NCBI RefSeq assembly: GCF_027923225.1
Contig: NZ_BSDI01000017.1
Location: forward strand, 1 to 64,000
Source: Phytohabitans aurantiacus
GTDB taxonomy: Bacteria > Actinomycetota > Actinomycetes > Mycobacteriales > Micromonosporaceae
DNA length: 64,000 bases
Reading direction: 5' to 3'
The notes below the pieces were generated by a model. The model was given only the letters and a program-made list of their open reading frames with translations, was not told the DNA's origin and searched no databases. The first letter of the stretch is position 1. The number at the start of each line of letters is the position of its first letter. The translations under genes and the position numbers were made by a program. Shown piece by piece: positions 48,936 to 57,135 of this stretch.

Positions 48936-49403
48936 CTAGAACTTGTCGGTTATCGCGTCGGCTAGGTAGGTGGGGACGTCGGGTTGGGGTGGGCGGACGA
49001 TGTGGGTCAGCCAGGAGCGGCGTTCGTGGGCGATGACGGCTAGCTCCCAGAGGCATGCGGTGGCGTGGCCGGGGGCCTCGGTGGGCGCGGTCAGGTCGGA
49101 CCAGTCGGCCAGCCACGTGCGGGTGTGGAGGATGACGCGGTTGAGGCTCCACCAGGCGGCCACCGCGTAGCAGCCGTCTTCGTCTTCGTGCACCACGCTG
49201 AAGGCGTGCGAGCCGCCGTGCGGGTGCGGTGGCGGCAGGCTGCGGCGCAACGCCAGCACGGCGAACGCGTGCACCGGCTCCGGCGGGGTGTCGCGCAGCG
49301 CGGACACCGCGTACCTCTTCACCGTCCAACCGCCGACGTCGATGCCGTCCTGCGTGGTGATCGCACGCGGCTGGTACGTCACCGGCCTCATCCCGACCGT
49401 CAT
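48936..49403 (-). CDS. Conserved-looking protein of unknown function in the hydrazine module
   Basis: 155 aa, divergent from the cupin-MetRS gene with 92 bp between starts. The frame is rich in Trp and His (VHEDEDGCYAVAAWWSLNR, HTRTWLADWSDLTAPTEAPG, LWELAVIAHERRSWLTHIV) and begins VGMRPVTYQPRAITTQ. There is no signal peptide or membrane span. The composition is like a folded protein, not a shadow frame, but I know no family. The SARP-type triple repeat at 49446-49473 lies between it and the synthetase gene; its own promoter might use the same region. Confidence 0.6.
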   Translation of the reverse strand: MTVGMRPVTYQPRAITTQDGIDVGGWTVKRYAVSALRDTPPEPVHAFAVLALRRSLPPPHPHGGSHAFSVVHEDEDGCYAVAAWWSLNRVILHTRTWLADWSDLTAPTEAPGHATACLWELAVIAHERRSWLTHIVRPPQPDVPTYLADAITDKF

Positions 49404-49445
49404 GGCTCGATGGTCACACGCCGGCGGGCGCGGCCGCGAGCGCGT

Positions 49446-49473
49446 ACCAGCGGCCTTCGAGCGCGGTTCGACC
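49446..49473 (+). promoter_or_regulatory. SARP-type triple 11-bp repeat at the hydrazine synthetase gene
   Basis: ACCAGC (49446), TCGAGC (49457) and TCGACC (49468) have an exact 11-bp period; the last ends 22 bp before ATG 49496. This ties the hydrazine genes to the polyketide activator. Confidence 0.6.
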
Positions 49474-49495
49474 GGGGCGCCAGAGGCTGTCGCCC

Positions 49496-51184
49496 ATGCG
49501 TACCTTCAGCGCGGCCGACGCGGTGCTCAACGCCGCCTCCGGCATCCACATCGGACGGTGGTCGCAGTACGAGGGCGTGGCGGCGCTGCCGTTCCAGGCC
49601 ATGTGGTGTGTGATCCCGCCGGCGTCGGCGAGCGCGCCCGACCAGCATCCCGAGGTGGAGCTGGCCGTGGTGATGGCGGGCCGGGCGACCTTCGACGTGG
49701 ACGGCCGCGAGGTGGCCGTGTCGGCGGGCACCGCGGTCCTGCTGGAGTCCGGCGAGCGGCACGTCATCCACAACGCCGCGGCCGACGAGCCGGTCCGCAT
49801 CCTCAGCGTGTACTGGATGCCGGAGACGCCGCCGGAGGGAGCGGGCGAGCCGCCCGTCACGGTGGTTCTCTCGCCGCCGCCCACCCCGAACGGACCGCTG
49901 CACGTCGGGCACCTCGCCGGGCCGTACGTCGCGGCGGACGTGGCCGTGCGCGCCGGGCGGGCGCGCGGCGAGCCGACCATCTCGGTGTGCGGCCTGGACG
50001 ACAACCAGAACTACGTGGTGGCCGCCGCCCGCGCACGGGGCCGGGACGCCGAGGAGCTGCGCCGGGAGAACGCCGGCCGCATCCGTTCGGTCTTTACGCG
50101 GCTGGGCATCGGGCATGACGTCTTCACCGAGCCGACCGCCGACCCCCGGTACCGGTCGGCGGTCGTCCGCCTGCTCGACCAGAGCGTCACCGCCGGGATG
50201 CTGCCGGTCCAGGAATGGACGCTGCCGTACTGCGAGCCGTGCGGCGGCACCCTGCACCACGCGTACGTGGCGGGTCGCTGCGCCGGCTGTGGCGCGGGGA
50301 TGAACGGCGGCACCTGCGAGGGATGCGGCGCGTTCCACACCGCCGGCGACCTCGTAGAGCCGCGCTGTACCCGGTGCGGCGCCCCGCCGTCGGGACAGTC
50401 GCAAGGGCGCGGGCCGGTGCTGCCGCTCGCGGACCACCGTGACTACCTGATGCGCGTCTGGTGCCAGGCGACGCTGCCGCCGCGGGTGCGCCGGATGGTG
50501 GATCGGTTGCTGGACAAGGGTTTGCCGACCGTACCGCTCACCTACCCTACCGACTGGGGCATCCCCGTGGCCGACGGCCATCGGCTGGACCCCTGGGCCG
50601 AGATGGGGCTGGGCTACCTGTACTCGGTGGGCCGGCGGCTGGACTCCTCGGCGGTCTCGCTCTCCGACCACCTGCGCGCGTGGCGTTCGGTGGGTTCGCT
50701 GTGGGCGTTCCTCGGCCTGGACAACGCGTTCTACTACGCCGTGCTGTTTCCGGGGCTGTTCGCGGCCTGGGGACTGCCACCGGAGCTGCTCGGCGGCCTG
50801 GTCGTCAACGAGTTCTACACGCTCGACGGCGACAAGTTCTCGACCAGCCGCGACCACGCCGTCTGGGCGGAGGAGCTGCTGGCCGAGTATCCGCCGGACG
50901 TGGTCCGCGCCTTCCTGTGCTGGGACCGGCCCGAGCCGTACGCCACCGATTTCACCCGCGAACGGTTCGAGCGGGTCACCGGGAGCTGGCCCCAACCGCT
51001 GCGCGCTGGCGAGGTTTCCGCGATGGACGCGGCCCGCGCGGAACGGTCACTCGCGTACGACAGCTTCGCCCTGGCACAGGCCGCCCGGTGCCTGCTCGGC
51101 GCCGACCAGCCCGGTGACGGTGGGCGGGCGGGCCAGCTGCTCACGATGCTTACCGGTGTCGAGGCGGTCGGGGTACCCCGATGA
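49496..51184 (+). CDS. Cupin-methionyl-tRNA synthetase-like didomain enzyme, hydrazine synthetase (Spb40-like)
   Basis: 562 aa. Residues ~1-115 form a cupin (HPEVELAVVMAGRATFDVDG, then LLESGERHVIHN, with His/Glu metal ligands). From ~118 to the end the protein resembles class I MetRS: HIGH-type motif PNGPLHVGHLAGP, a run of zinc knuckles (CEPCGG, CAGCGAG, CEGCGA, CTRCGA), and KMSKS-type DKFSTSRDHAVW, but with a curtailed anticodon-binding part. In s56-p1 biosynthesis Spb40 has this exact architecture and joins N6-hydroxylysine to glycine through an N-N bond. Here the adjacent lysine N-hydroxylase and DAO-type oxidase complete the set. It is not a housekeeping tRNA ligase: the cupin and the cluster context forbid it. 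The start overlaps no other gene; its stop overlaps the next start (ATGA). Confidence 0.9.
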   Translation: MRTFSAADAVLNAASGIHIGRWSQYEGVAALPFQAMWCVIPPASASAPDQHPEVELAVVMAGRATFDVDGREVAVSAGTAVLLESGERHVIHNAAADEPVRILSVYWMPETPPEGAGEPPVTVVLSPPPTPNGPLHVGHLAGPYVAADVAVRAGRARGEPTISVCGLDDNQNYVVAAARARGRDAEELRRENAGRIRSVFTRLGIGHDVFTEPTADPRYRSAVVRLLDQSVTAGMLPVQEWTLPYCEPCGGTLHHAYVAGRCAGCGAGMNGGTCEGCGAFHTAGDLVEPRCTRCGAPPSGQSQGRGPVLPLADHRDYLMRVWCQATLPPRVRRMVDRLLDKGLPTVPLTYPTDWGIPVADGHRLDPWAEMGLGYLYSVGRRLDSSAVSLSDHLRAWRSVGSLWAFLGLDNAFYYAVLFPGLFAAWGLPPELLGGLVVNEFYTLDGDKFSTSRDHAVWAEELLAEYPPDVVRAFLCWDRPEPYATDFTRERFERVTGSWPQPLRAGEVSAMDAARAERSLAYDSFALAQAARCLLGADQPGDGGRAGQLLTMLTGVEAVGVPR

Positions 51185-52248
51185 GGGTCTGCGTGGTCGG
51201 CGCCGGGCTGGCCGGCAGCCTGCTGGCCTGGCGGCTCGTCCAGCGGCCAGGGGTGCGGGTGATGCTGGTCGGCGACGAGCACCGCCACGCCGCGAGCGCG
51301 GCCTCCGGCGGCCTCGTACGCGGCTACGAGCCGGACGAGTACAACGCGGCGCTGGCCGTACGCGGTCTCGCCGTCCTGTATGCCAGCCCGACCCTGCGCT
51401 CCTGGGCCGCGTTCCGCGAGATCGGCTCGGTCTACCTGACCGCCGCCTGCCCGGCGCGGCGCACGCTGGATGCCATCGACGCCGCGCTACCCGGCTCGCT
51501 GTCGCTGGCACCGGGTGACGCGGCGGCCCGACACGGGCTCGCCGGCGTGCCGCCGGGTCACACCGCCGTGGTGGAGCGCCGGGCCGGCTTCATCAACCCG
51601 GCCCGGTTGGCGGCGCGGGCCCGCCGCGAGGTGATCCTGCGCGGCGGCGTCGTGCGCGCCGGCACGGTAACGCGGATCCGTTGCGAGGCCGGCGAGTGGG
51701 TCGAGCACGCCGACGCCGTGGTGCTCGCTGCCGGGGCATGGACGCCGGGACTGCTCGCCGGCAACGGCCTGCCGGCGGGCGGCCTGCGGACCAAGCTGAT
51801 CCGGTACGGCGTCTTCCGGGCGGCCGGGCCAGTCCCGCGCGCGTTCGTCGACGAGTCCACCGGGCTGTACGGCCGGCCGGACGGCCTGGGCCGGATGCTG
51901 CTCGGTCTGCCCACAGTGGACTGGGACGCGCCACCGGGCACCTCGCACCGCGACGGAGTCCGGGCCGGCCGATCCGCCGCGGCCGAGGTCCGGCGCGCCG
52001 CGGCGCGCCGGCTGCCTGAGGTGACGCTGGGCCGGTACCGCGCGGTGGCGGCGGCGGACTGCTACGCGCCGGACGGCCAGCTGCGGCTGCGCCCGGTCGC
52101 GCCGGAGGTGCCGGGACTGTTCACGTTTACCGGCGGCAGCGGCGGTGCCGCCAAGACCGCCCTCGCCGCGAGCGTGGACGCGGCCGACGCACTGCTGCGC
52201 TCCAACCGCCAGAGGGAGACCGACGATGACCTCAGCCCTGTCCCGTGA
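51181..52248 (+). CDS. DAO-type FAD-dependent oxidase, third enzyme of the hydrazine module (Spb39-like)
   Basis: 355 aa. VCVVGAGLAGSLLAWRLVQR, SAASGGLVRGYEPDEYNAAL, then LAAGAWTPGLLAGNGLP and C-terminal LFTFTGGSGGAAKTALA match D-amino-acid/glycine oxidase flavoproteins. In the s56-p1 pathway the homologue cleaves N6-(carboxymethylamino)lysine to hydrazinoacetic acid plus the lysine-derived semialdehyde. Its start overlaps the synthetase stop (ATGA) and its end overlaps the BBE-type oxidase by 23 bases. Confidence 0.88.
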   Translation: MRVCVVGAGLAGSLLAWRLVQRPGVRVMLVGDEHRHAASAASGGLVRGYEPDEYNAALAVRGLAVLYASPTLRSWAAFREIGSVYLTAACPARRTLDAIDAALPGSLSLAPGDAAARHGLAGVPPGHTAVVERRAGFINPARLAARARREVILRGGVVRAGTVTRIRCEAGEWVEHADAVVLAAGAWTPGLLAGNGLPAGGLRTKLIRYGVFRAAGPVPRAFVDESTGLYGRPDGLGRMLLGLPTVDWDAPPGTSHRDGVRAGRSAAAEVRRAAARRLPEVTLGRYRAVAAADCYAPDGQLRLRPVAPEVPGLFTFTGGSGGAAKTALAASVDAADALLRSNRQRETDDDLSPVP

Positions 52249-53623
52249 GCTCGCCACCGCCTGCCCCGACCGGGTCGTGTCGGCCAGTCACCCGGCGTAC
52301 GACGACCTGCGCCTGCTCTTCAACGGCATGCACGACCGGCGACCCCGGCTGATCTGCCTACCCCGCGACGGTGCCGAGCTGCTCGCCGTCGTGCGGGCGG
52401 CGCGCTCGCACGGCATCCCCACGGCCGTACGCGGCGGCGGTCACAGCGTGGCGGGGCTCGGCTCGGTCGACGACGGCCTCGTCATCGACCTCCGGCTGAT
52501 GAACCAGGTGGAGGTCGACCCGGGGGCGCGCACCGCGACGGTCGGCGGGGGAGCGACGTGGAGCGACGTCGACCTGAGCACGTCCGCGTGGGGCTTGGCG
52601 ACCACGGGCGGCACGTTCGACACCACGGGCGTTGGCGGGCTCACCCTCGGCGGCGGTATCGGCCACCTCATGGGCCGGTTCGGGCTGGCCTGCGACAACG
52701 TGGTCGACTACCGGCTGGTCACCGCCGACGGGCGGGAGCTGACGGTCGACGCGCGGTCGGATCCGGAGCTGGACTGGGCGCTGCGGGGCGCGGGGCACAA
52801 CTTCGGGGTGGTGTCCCGGTTCCGCTTCCGGCTGCATCCGGTGTCCACTGTGTACGGCGGCTACGTCGCGTACCCGCGGACCGAGCTGGCCGCCGCCGTC
52901 CGGCTGTTTCGCGATCTCATGACCGAGGCGCCGGACGAGTTGACCTGCACGCTGCTGCTGGAGCGGTACGGCCCGACGCAGGAGGCCGCGGCGGTGATGA
53001 GCGTGGCCTACTGCGGCGCCGACGAGGCCTACCGGGAGCGCTTGGAACGGACCCTGCGCCGGCTGCCGGTCGCGGACTGGCGGATCGGACGGCGCGGCTA
53101 CGTGTCGATGCAGGTGTGCCTGGGCCGGCTGCCGTTCGGGCTGCGCCACTACTGGAGTGCGCGGTGCGCCGGTGAGCTTCCGGACGACCTCGTCGAGCCG
53201 CTGGTCGAGCGGTTCCTCGCGGGCCGCTGGAGCGGCCTGTACAACGACACCGTCCTCATCGAACCGATCGCCGGCGCCGTACGGCGGGTGCCGGCGGCGG
53301 CCACCGCGGTGCCCTTCCGCACGGCCCGGTTCAACATCACCGGCATGGCCATCTGGGAGCCGGCGGACGCGGACGCCACCCAGGTCGAGTGGGCGCGGTC
53401 GGTCGCGCGGGCGGTGGAGCCGCACAACGCGTGGGGCGACGGGTACGTCAACTATGTCGCCGACCGGCCGGCCGACGGTGGCTCGCCCGACGAGCGCGCC
53501 CAGCGGACGTTCGGCGCGGCGGCGTACCAGCGGCTGGCGGCGGTGAAGCGGCGGGTCGACCCGGACAACTTCTTCCGCTCCAACTACAACGTGGCGCCGG
53601 CGGGTGTGGCGGTGACGCGATGA
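52226..53623 (+). CDS. BBE-type FAD-linked oxidase (berberine-bridge family)
   Basis: 465 aa. FAD PCMH domain: IPTAVRGGGHSVAGLGSVDD (His-flavin attachment motif RGGGHS), DLRLMNQVEVDPGARTATVG, and GGTFDTTGVGGLTLGGGIGH. At the position where bicovalent members have Cys (G-x-C-P-x-x-G-x-G), this one has Phe (GTFDTTGVGG), so it is probably singly attached through His. The C-terminal BBE motif with YVNYVADRPAD and RVDPDNFFRSNYNV is intact. Such enzymes oxidise phenols or close rings in aromatic polyketide pathways, and could also oxidise the hydrazino intermediate. Overlaps the neighbours by 23 and 4 bases. Confidence 0.9.
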   Translation: MTSALSRELATACPDRVVSASHPAYDDLRLLFNGMHDRRPRLICLPRDGAELLAVVRAARSHGIPTAVRGGGHSVAGLGSVDDGLVIDLRLMNQVEVDPGARTATVGGGATWSDVDLSTSAWGLATTGGTFDTTGVGGLTLGGGIGHLMGRFGLACDNVVDYRLVTADGRELTVDARSDPELDWALRGAGHNFGVVSRFRFRLHPVSTVYGGYVAYPRTELAAAVRLFRDLMTEAPDELTCTLLLERYGPTQEAAAVMSVAYCGADEAYRERLERTLRRLPVADWRIGRRGYVSMQVCLGRLPFGLRHYWSARCAGELPDDLVEPLVERFLAGRWSGLYNDTVLIEPIAGAVRRVPAAATAVPFRTARFNITGMAIWEPADADATQVEWARSVARAVEPHNAWGDGYVNYVADRPADGGSPDERAQRTFGAAAYQRLAAVKRRVDPDNFFRSNYNVAPAGVAVTR

Positions 53624-54009
53624 GCGACGCTCCGGTCGACTACGACGGCCGGGTGTTCCGGTCCACGGCGAAGGAGACGGCGGCTGGCTCGGCCGCCCCG
53701 ATCGGCCGGTACCACCAGCGGGGCGACCTCGTCTGGGCCGAGTTCTCCGGCGGCGCGGTGCGGCTGGGGCGGCTGGCCGGTACGTGCGCGCCGGACGGCA
53801 CCCTGCGCGTGGTGTACGGGCAGGTGCTCGTCGACGGTCGGGTGGTGGCCGGCGAATGCGTCAGTACGCCCGAGCGGCTCGCCGACGGGCGGCTGCGCCT
53901 GCGCGAGGAGTGGCGCCGGTTCGACGACACCAACTCCACGGGCGTCTCCTACATCGAAGAGCTTCCCGCGATGTCCACTGATCGACCCCACGGTGCCGCA
54001 AGCCCCTAG
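53620..54009 (+). CDS. Small beta-rich protein, N-acetylglutamate synthase-like by name only
   Basis: 129 aa. YDGRVFRSTAKETAAGSAAP, then YHQRGDLVWAEFSGGAVRLG and LRVVYGQVLVDGRVVAGECV, followed by RLREEWRRFDDTNSTGVSYI, form strands like a widespread small family whose members are often labelled N-acetylglutamate synthase without evidence. No catalytic motif is known to me. It overlaps the BBE gene by 4 bases, so it belongs to the same operon. A cyclase- or lipocalin-like role is possible. Confidence 0.6.
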   Translation: MSDAPVDYDGRVFRSTAKETAAGSAAPIGRYHQRGDLVWAEFSGGAVRLGRLAGTCAPDGTLRVVYGQVLVDGRVVAGECVSTPERLADGRLRLREEWRRFDDTNSTGVSYIEELPAMSTDRPHGAASP

Positions 54010-54054
54010 CGGGTCCTGACCGGTCTTCGAGCCGGACGCGGCACGCTGCACCGC

Positions 54055-54750
54055 ATGCTGGACCTGACCACGACCATACCGGGGCCGCTCGCCGCCGATG
54101 TGGAAGAGATCGTCGTCGCGGCGGCGCGCCGCCACCGGGAGCACCCGTACCACCGGGCCTTCGCGGACGGGACGTTGCCGCCGGTGGTGTACGCCCACTT
54201 CGCCAGGCAGGACTCCTACCACCTGCTGCCGGACTACGGCCGGGCCTTCGCCCGCTGCGCCGCGCGGGCGGCCGAGCCCACGCACGCCCGGTTCCTGAGC
54301 CGGATGGCCGCGATCTGCCTGGACAGCGTCGCCTCCGACATGCGGACCATCGGCGACACGCTGCGCGGTCTTGGCCTGTCCCCGGAGCAGGCCGACGGGG
54401 CTCCGCCGGTCGCACCGGCCACACGCTCCTACACCTATTTCCTGACCGCCGCCGGGGTCACCTCGCTCGCCGCCGGACTCGGCGCGCTGCTGCCGTCGGC
54501 GCTGCTCCAGATGCGGATCAACGACCATCTCCTCGCCCACTACACGGCCGGCTCCCGCTACGCGGCCCTGATCGAGCAGTCCCACCCCGGCGAGGAGTAC
54601 CGGCGGCTGGTGGACGAGCTTCTCGTCCTGGTGAACGAGGTCGGCGCGGGCGCGTCGACGGGTGAACGGGCGGAGTTGCTGCGCTTCGTCGCGGAAGCGG
54701 TCCGGCACGAGTGGGCCTTCCTGGAAGCCGCCTGGCGCCTCCAGACCTAG
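54055..54750 (+). CDS. TenA/THI-4-family (thiaminase II-like) protein
   Basis: 231 aa, all helical. HPYHRAFADGTLPPVVYAHF and ARQDSYHLLPDYGRAFARCA match the TenA family N-terminal half; PATRSYTYFLTAAGVTSLAA matches the second half. Where classical TenA has its catalytic Cys in the helix before the YT motif, I see PATRSYT without Cys, and the later position is LLPSALL. So thiamin hydrolysis is doubtful. A TCGAGC hexamer (54027-54032) ends 22 bp before the start. In a cluster making N-N chemistry it may be a helper for nitrogen compounds, or a heme-oxygenase-like fold oxygenase, but neither can be shown. Confidence 0.78.
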   Translation: MLDLTTTIPGPLAADVEEIVVAAARRHREHPYHRAFADGTLPPVVYAHFARQDSYHLLPDYGRAFARCAARAAEPTHARFLSRMAAICLDSVASDMRTIGDTLRGLGLSPEQADGAPPVAPATRSYTYFLTAAGVTSLAAGLGALLPSALLQMRINDHLLAHYTAGSRYAALIEQSHPGEEYRRLVDELLVLVNEVGAGASTGERAELLRFVAEAVRHEWAFLEAAWRLQT

Positions 54751-54810
54751 GGGATCCAACTGGCCATAGGTCGATACCGGGGTCGAAACGTGCGGGAAAG
54801 GACGACCGAC

Positions 54811-55971
54811 ATGCGAGTGCTCTTCACCACCTGGGCCTGGCCGTCGCACCTCTACGCGATGGTCCCGCTGGCCCGGGCCTTCCAGGCGGCCGGGCACGAG
54901 GTCCTGGTCGCGAGTCAGCCGGCGCTGCGCGTCGAGATTGGACACTGCGGCCTGCCGGCCGCGGTGGTGGGCACCGACGTCGACGCGGTGGGGATGGTGC
55001 GCGGCTACGTCCTTTCCAGCGCCGGTGCGCAGCCCCGTGCGGGGCGCGGTCCGCGCGCGCTGCAGATGCTGCTCGCCAACGCCGAGTCCATGGTGGACGA
55101 GCTGGCGGAGCTGGCGGCGCGCTGGCGGCCCGACGTGCTGGTCTTCGAGCCGACCGCGCTGGCCGGTCCGATCGCGGCCGCGGCGGTCGGTGTGCCCGCT
55201 GTGCGCCACCTCTACGGCACCGACCTGCTGCTGCGGGCCCGGCCGCTGCTGCCCGAGCTGGTCGCGCCGCTGGCCGCCCGGCTGGGTGTCGCGCCGCCGG
55301 ACGCCTTCGGCGTGTCCACGATAGACCCGACGCCGGCGAGCCTTCAGGTGCCGGGGGACTATGAGCGGCTTCCGATGCGGTACGACCCCTTCAACGGCCC
55401 CGGCGCGAGCGCTGCCCCGTTGCCGGCCGCCGACCGGCCGCGGGTGTGCGTCACCTGGGGCCACACGATGGCCCGGCTGGCGCCCGAGCACTTCCTGGTC
55501 GGCGGGATCGCGGCCGCGCTGGCCGGCGCTGGCATCCAGGTGGTGGCGGCCGTTGCCGCCGCGCAGCGGGGGCTGGTCGGCGACGTACCGGACGGGGTGC
55601 GGATCGTGGTGGACGCGCCACTGCGTCAGGTGGTGCCCCACTGCGACGCGGTGGTCGCCCACGGCGGAGCCGGCACGCTGCTCACCACGCTGCGGGCGGG
55701 CCTGCCGTCGCTGCTCGTGCCGCAGCTGCCCGACCACGCCGGTCACGCCGGCCGGCTGCTGGCCGCCGGCGCCGGCGAGGTGCTGACCCGGGACGAGGCC
55801 ACACCCGAGCGGGTGGTCGCCGAGGTCGGCCGGCTGGTCACCGACGGCCCGCACCGCGCCGCGGCCCGGCGGCTCCAGGCGGAGATGCGCGCGCAGCCGG
55901 CACCGGCCGAGGTGGTCGGCGCGCTGCGGCGGCTCGCGGCGCGCCGGTCAGCGTTTGTGGCAGACCGCTAG
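54811..55971 (+). CDS. Glycosyltransferase, GT1 antibiotic-type
   Basis: 386 aa from ATG 54811 with GGGAAAGGA at 54794-54802. RVLFTTWAWPSHLYAMVPLA opens the acceptor domain, EVLVASQPALRVEIGHCGLP follows, and the donor domain has RPRVCVTWGHTMARLAPEHF and VVAHGGAGTLLTTLRAGLPS (about 290). It belongs to the macrolide/aromatic polyketide glycosyltransferase group, distinct from 16552. A second glycosyltransferase suggests a disaccharide or two attachment sites. Its end overlaps the convergent methyltransferase gene by 24 bases. Confidence 0.9.
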   Translation: MRVLFTTWAWPSHLYAMVPLARAFQAAGHEVLVASQPALRVEIGHCGLPAAVVGTDVDAVGMVRGYVLSSAGAQPRAGRGPRALQMLLANAESMVDELAELAARWRPDVLVFEPTALAGPIAAAAVGVPAVRHLYGTDLLLRARPLLPELVAPLAARLGVAPPDAFGVSTIDPTPASLQVPGDYERLPMRYDPFNGPGASAAPLPAADRPRVCVTWGHTMARLAPEHFLVGGIAAALAGAGIQVVAAVAAAQRGLVGDVPDGVRIVVDAPLRQVVPHCDAVVAHGGAGTLLTTLRAGLPSLLVPQLPDHAGHAGRLLAAGAGEVLTRDEATPERVVAEVGRLVTDGPHRAAARRLQAEMRAQPAPAEVVGALRRLAARRSAFVADR

Positions 55972-56946
55972 AGTCTCGTACTCGCCGAGAGGTTGGAAGC
56001 TCACCTTGGCGAAACCCGCGGCGCGGGCGAGGTGTTCGACCTCCGTCACCGTGTACTCACCGCCCTCGTCGGTCATCAGCAGCATGGTGAGGCTGGCGAC
56101 GAGGTTGGTCGTGCTGTCGCGGGCGGCGTTCAGCATCCTGTCGTAGATGAGCAGGGTGCCGCCCGGTTCCAGCGCCGCGTACGCCAGAGCGACGAGGTGG
56201 GCGCGTTGTGCCGGACTCCAGTCGTGCAGGATGTGGCCGTAGACGATGGCGTCGGCGGCCGGCAGCGGGTCGGCGAAGAAGTCGCCAGCCTGGAAGCTCA
56301 CCCGCTCGGCCAGCCCTCGCGCGCCGGTGTAGGCGGCGAACAGCGGCTCCAACTGGGGAAGGTCGAACACCTGACCGGTCAGGTGCGGGTGTGCCTCGAC
56401 GAGCCGGGCGACCAGGTTGCCCCGGCAGCCGCCCACATCGAGTACCCGGCGGTGGCCGGACCAGTCGTACCCCCGCACCAGCTCCGGCCCGAGCGTCTCG
56501 GTGAGCCCGTCCATCATCCGCGCGAAGGCCGCCAGCGCCGCCGGGTCGTCCAGCATCGCGGTGAAGTCACCGTCGGCCTGCGGCCGCCCGGTGCGCAGGG
56601 CTTCGGCCAGCCGACCGTACGCCGGATAGAGGCTCGCGTCCGCACCGGCGAGAAATCCTCCGATGTACTCCGGTGCGCCGCGCACCAGGTGCCGGGTGGC
56701 GCCCGGAGCGTTGCGGTACCGGCCGCCGTCCTCCTCGACCAGGCCCAGCACCGCCAGGGCGCGCAGGAAGTCGGGCAGCCCGCGCCCGGACAGGCCCACC
56801 CGCCGGCCCACCTCGTCGTAGCTGGCCGGCGCCTCGTGCAGCGCCGAGAACACGTCCAGCCGCACGGCGGCCAGCAGCAGCTTCGCCTCGCGGAAGCGGT
56901 GGCCCAGCCGCAGGATTCCCTCGGCCGTGTCCACGGAATGGGTCAT
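55948..56946 (-). CDS. SAM-dependent O-methyltransferase (paralogue of 31428)
   Basis: 332 aa from ATG 56946. Motif I RRVLDVGGCRGNLVARLVEA, then VFDLPQLEPLF, AIVYGHILHDWSPAQRAHLV and the catalytic histidine region; N-terminal winged helix EVGRRVGLSGRGLPDFLRAL. It shares the same pattern as the 31428 enzyme throughout (LLMTDEGGEYTVTEVEHLAR against LLVTDGGSEYPVQELRAAA), so a duplication within the cluster is likely. A phenolic hydroxyl of the polyketide is the probable substrate. On the minus strand TCATGC-N5-TCGAGG (57020-57004) lies 57 bp upstream. Confidence 0.93.
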   Translation of the reverse strand: MTHSVDTAEGILRLGHRFREAKLLLAAVRLDVFSALHEAPASYDEVGRRVGLSGRGLPDFLRALAVLGLVEEDGGRYRNAPGATRHLVRGAPEYIGGFLAGADASLYPAYGRLAEALRTGRPQADGDFTAMLDDPAALAAFARMMDGLTETLGPELVRGYDWSGHRRVLDVGGCRGNLVARLVEAHPHLTGQVFDLPQLEPLFAAYTGARGLAERVSFQAGDFFADPLPAADAIVYGHILHDWSPAQRAHLVALAYAALEPGGTLLIYDRMLNAARDSTTNLVASLTMLLMTDEGGEYTVTEVEHLARAAGFAKVSFQPLGEYETLAVCHKR

Positions 56947-57003
56947 GTCCGCCTCCCGTCGCGATGGATCGCCCGCTAGCGTGCGGCGGCGCGGTGGAGA
57001 CGG

Positions 57004-57020
57004 CCTCGACAACGGCATGA
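57004..57020 (-). promoter_or_regulatory. Weak SARP-type repeat for the second O-methyltransferase
   Basis: Minus-strand TCATGC (57020-57015) and TCGAGG (57009-57004) are 11 bp apart, 57 bp upstream of the start at 56946. A third TCGAGA (57027-57022) is 18 bp from the second. It is the weakest of the sites listed. Confidence 0.35.
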
Positions 57021-57065
57021 GTCTCGACATCGGTATGAGTACGGGGCCGGGCGATCCACCCGGCC

Positions 57066-57082
57066 TCGAGCCCATCCCCAGC
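57066..57082 (+). promoter_or_regulatory. SARP-type repeat for the P450-ferredoxin operon
   Basis: TCGAGC (57066) and CCCAGC (57077) are 11 bp apart; the second ends 53 bp before ATG 57136. Confidence 0.5.
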
Positions 57083-57135
57083 GGTGGTCCGCACGATGGG
57101 GCCGACCTGCGCCGGCCGACCCTGGGAGAGGTGCG

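Noticed and set aside
49496..51184. A second housekeeping methionyl-tRNA synthetase
   Set aside because: The N-terminal cupin, the shortened anticodon part and the company of a lysine N-hydroxylase and a DAO-type oxidase fit a hydrazine synthetase, not tRNA charging.
47052..53623. Kinamycin/fosfazinomycin-type hydrazine pathway (nitrite and glutamylhydrazine route)
   Set aside because: I see no aspartate N-oxygenase/lyase pair and no FzmN/Q-like genes; the cupin-MetRS architecture points to the other, lysine plus glycine route.
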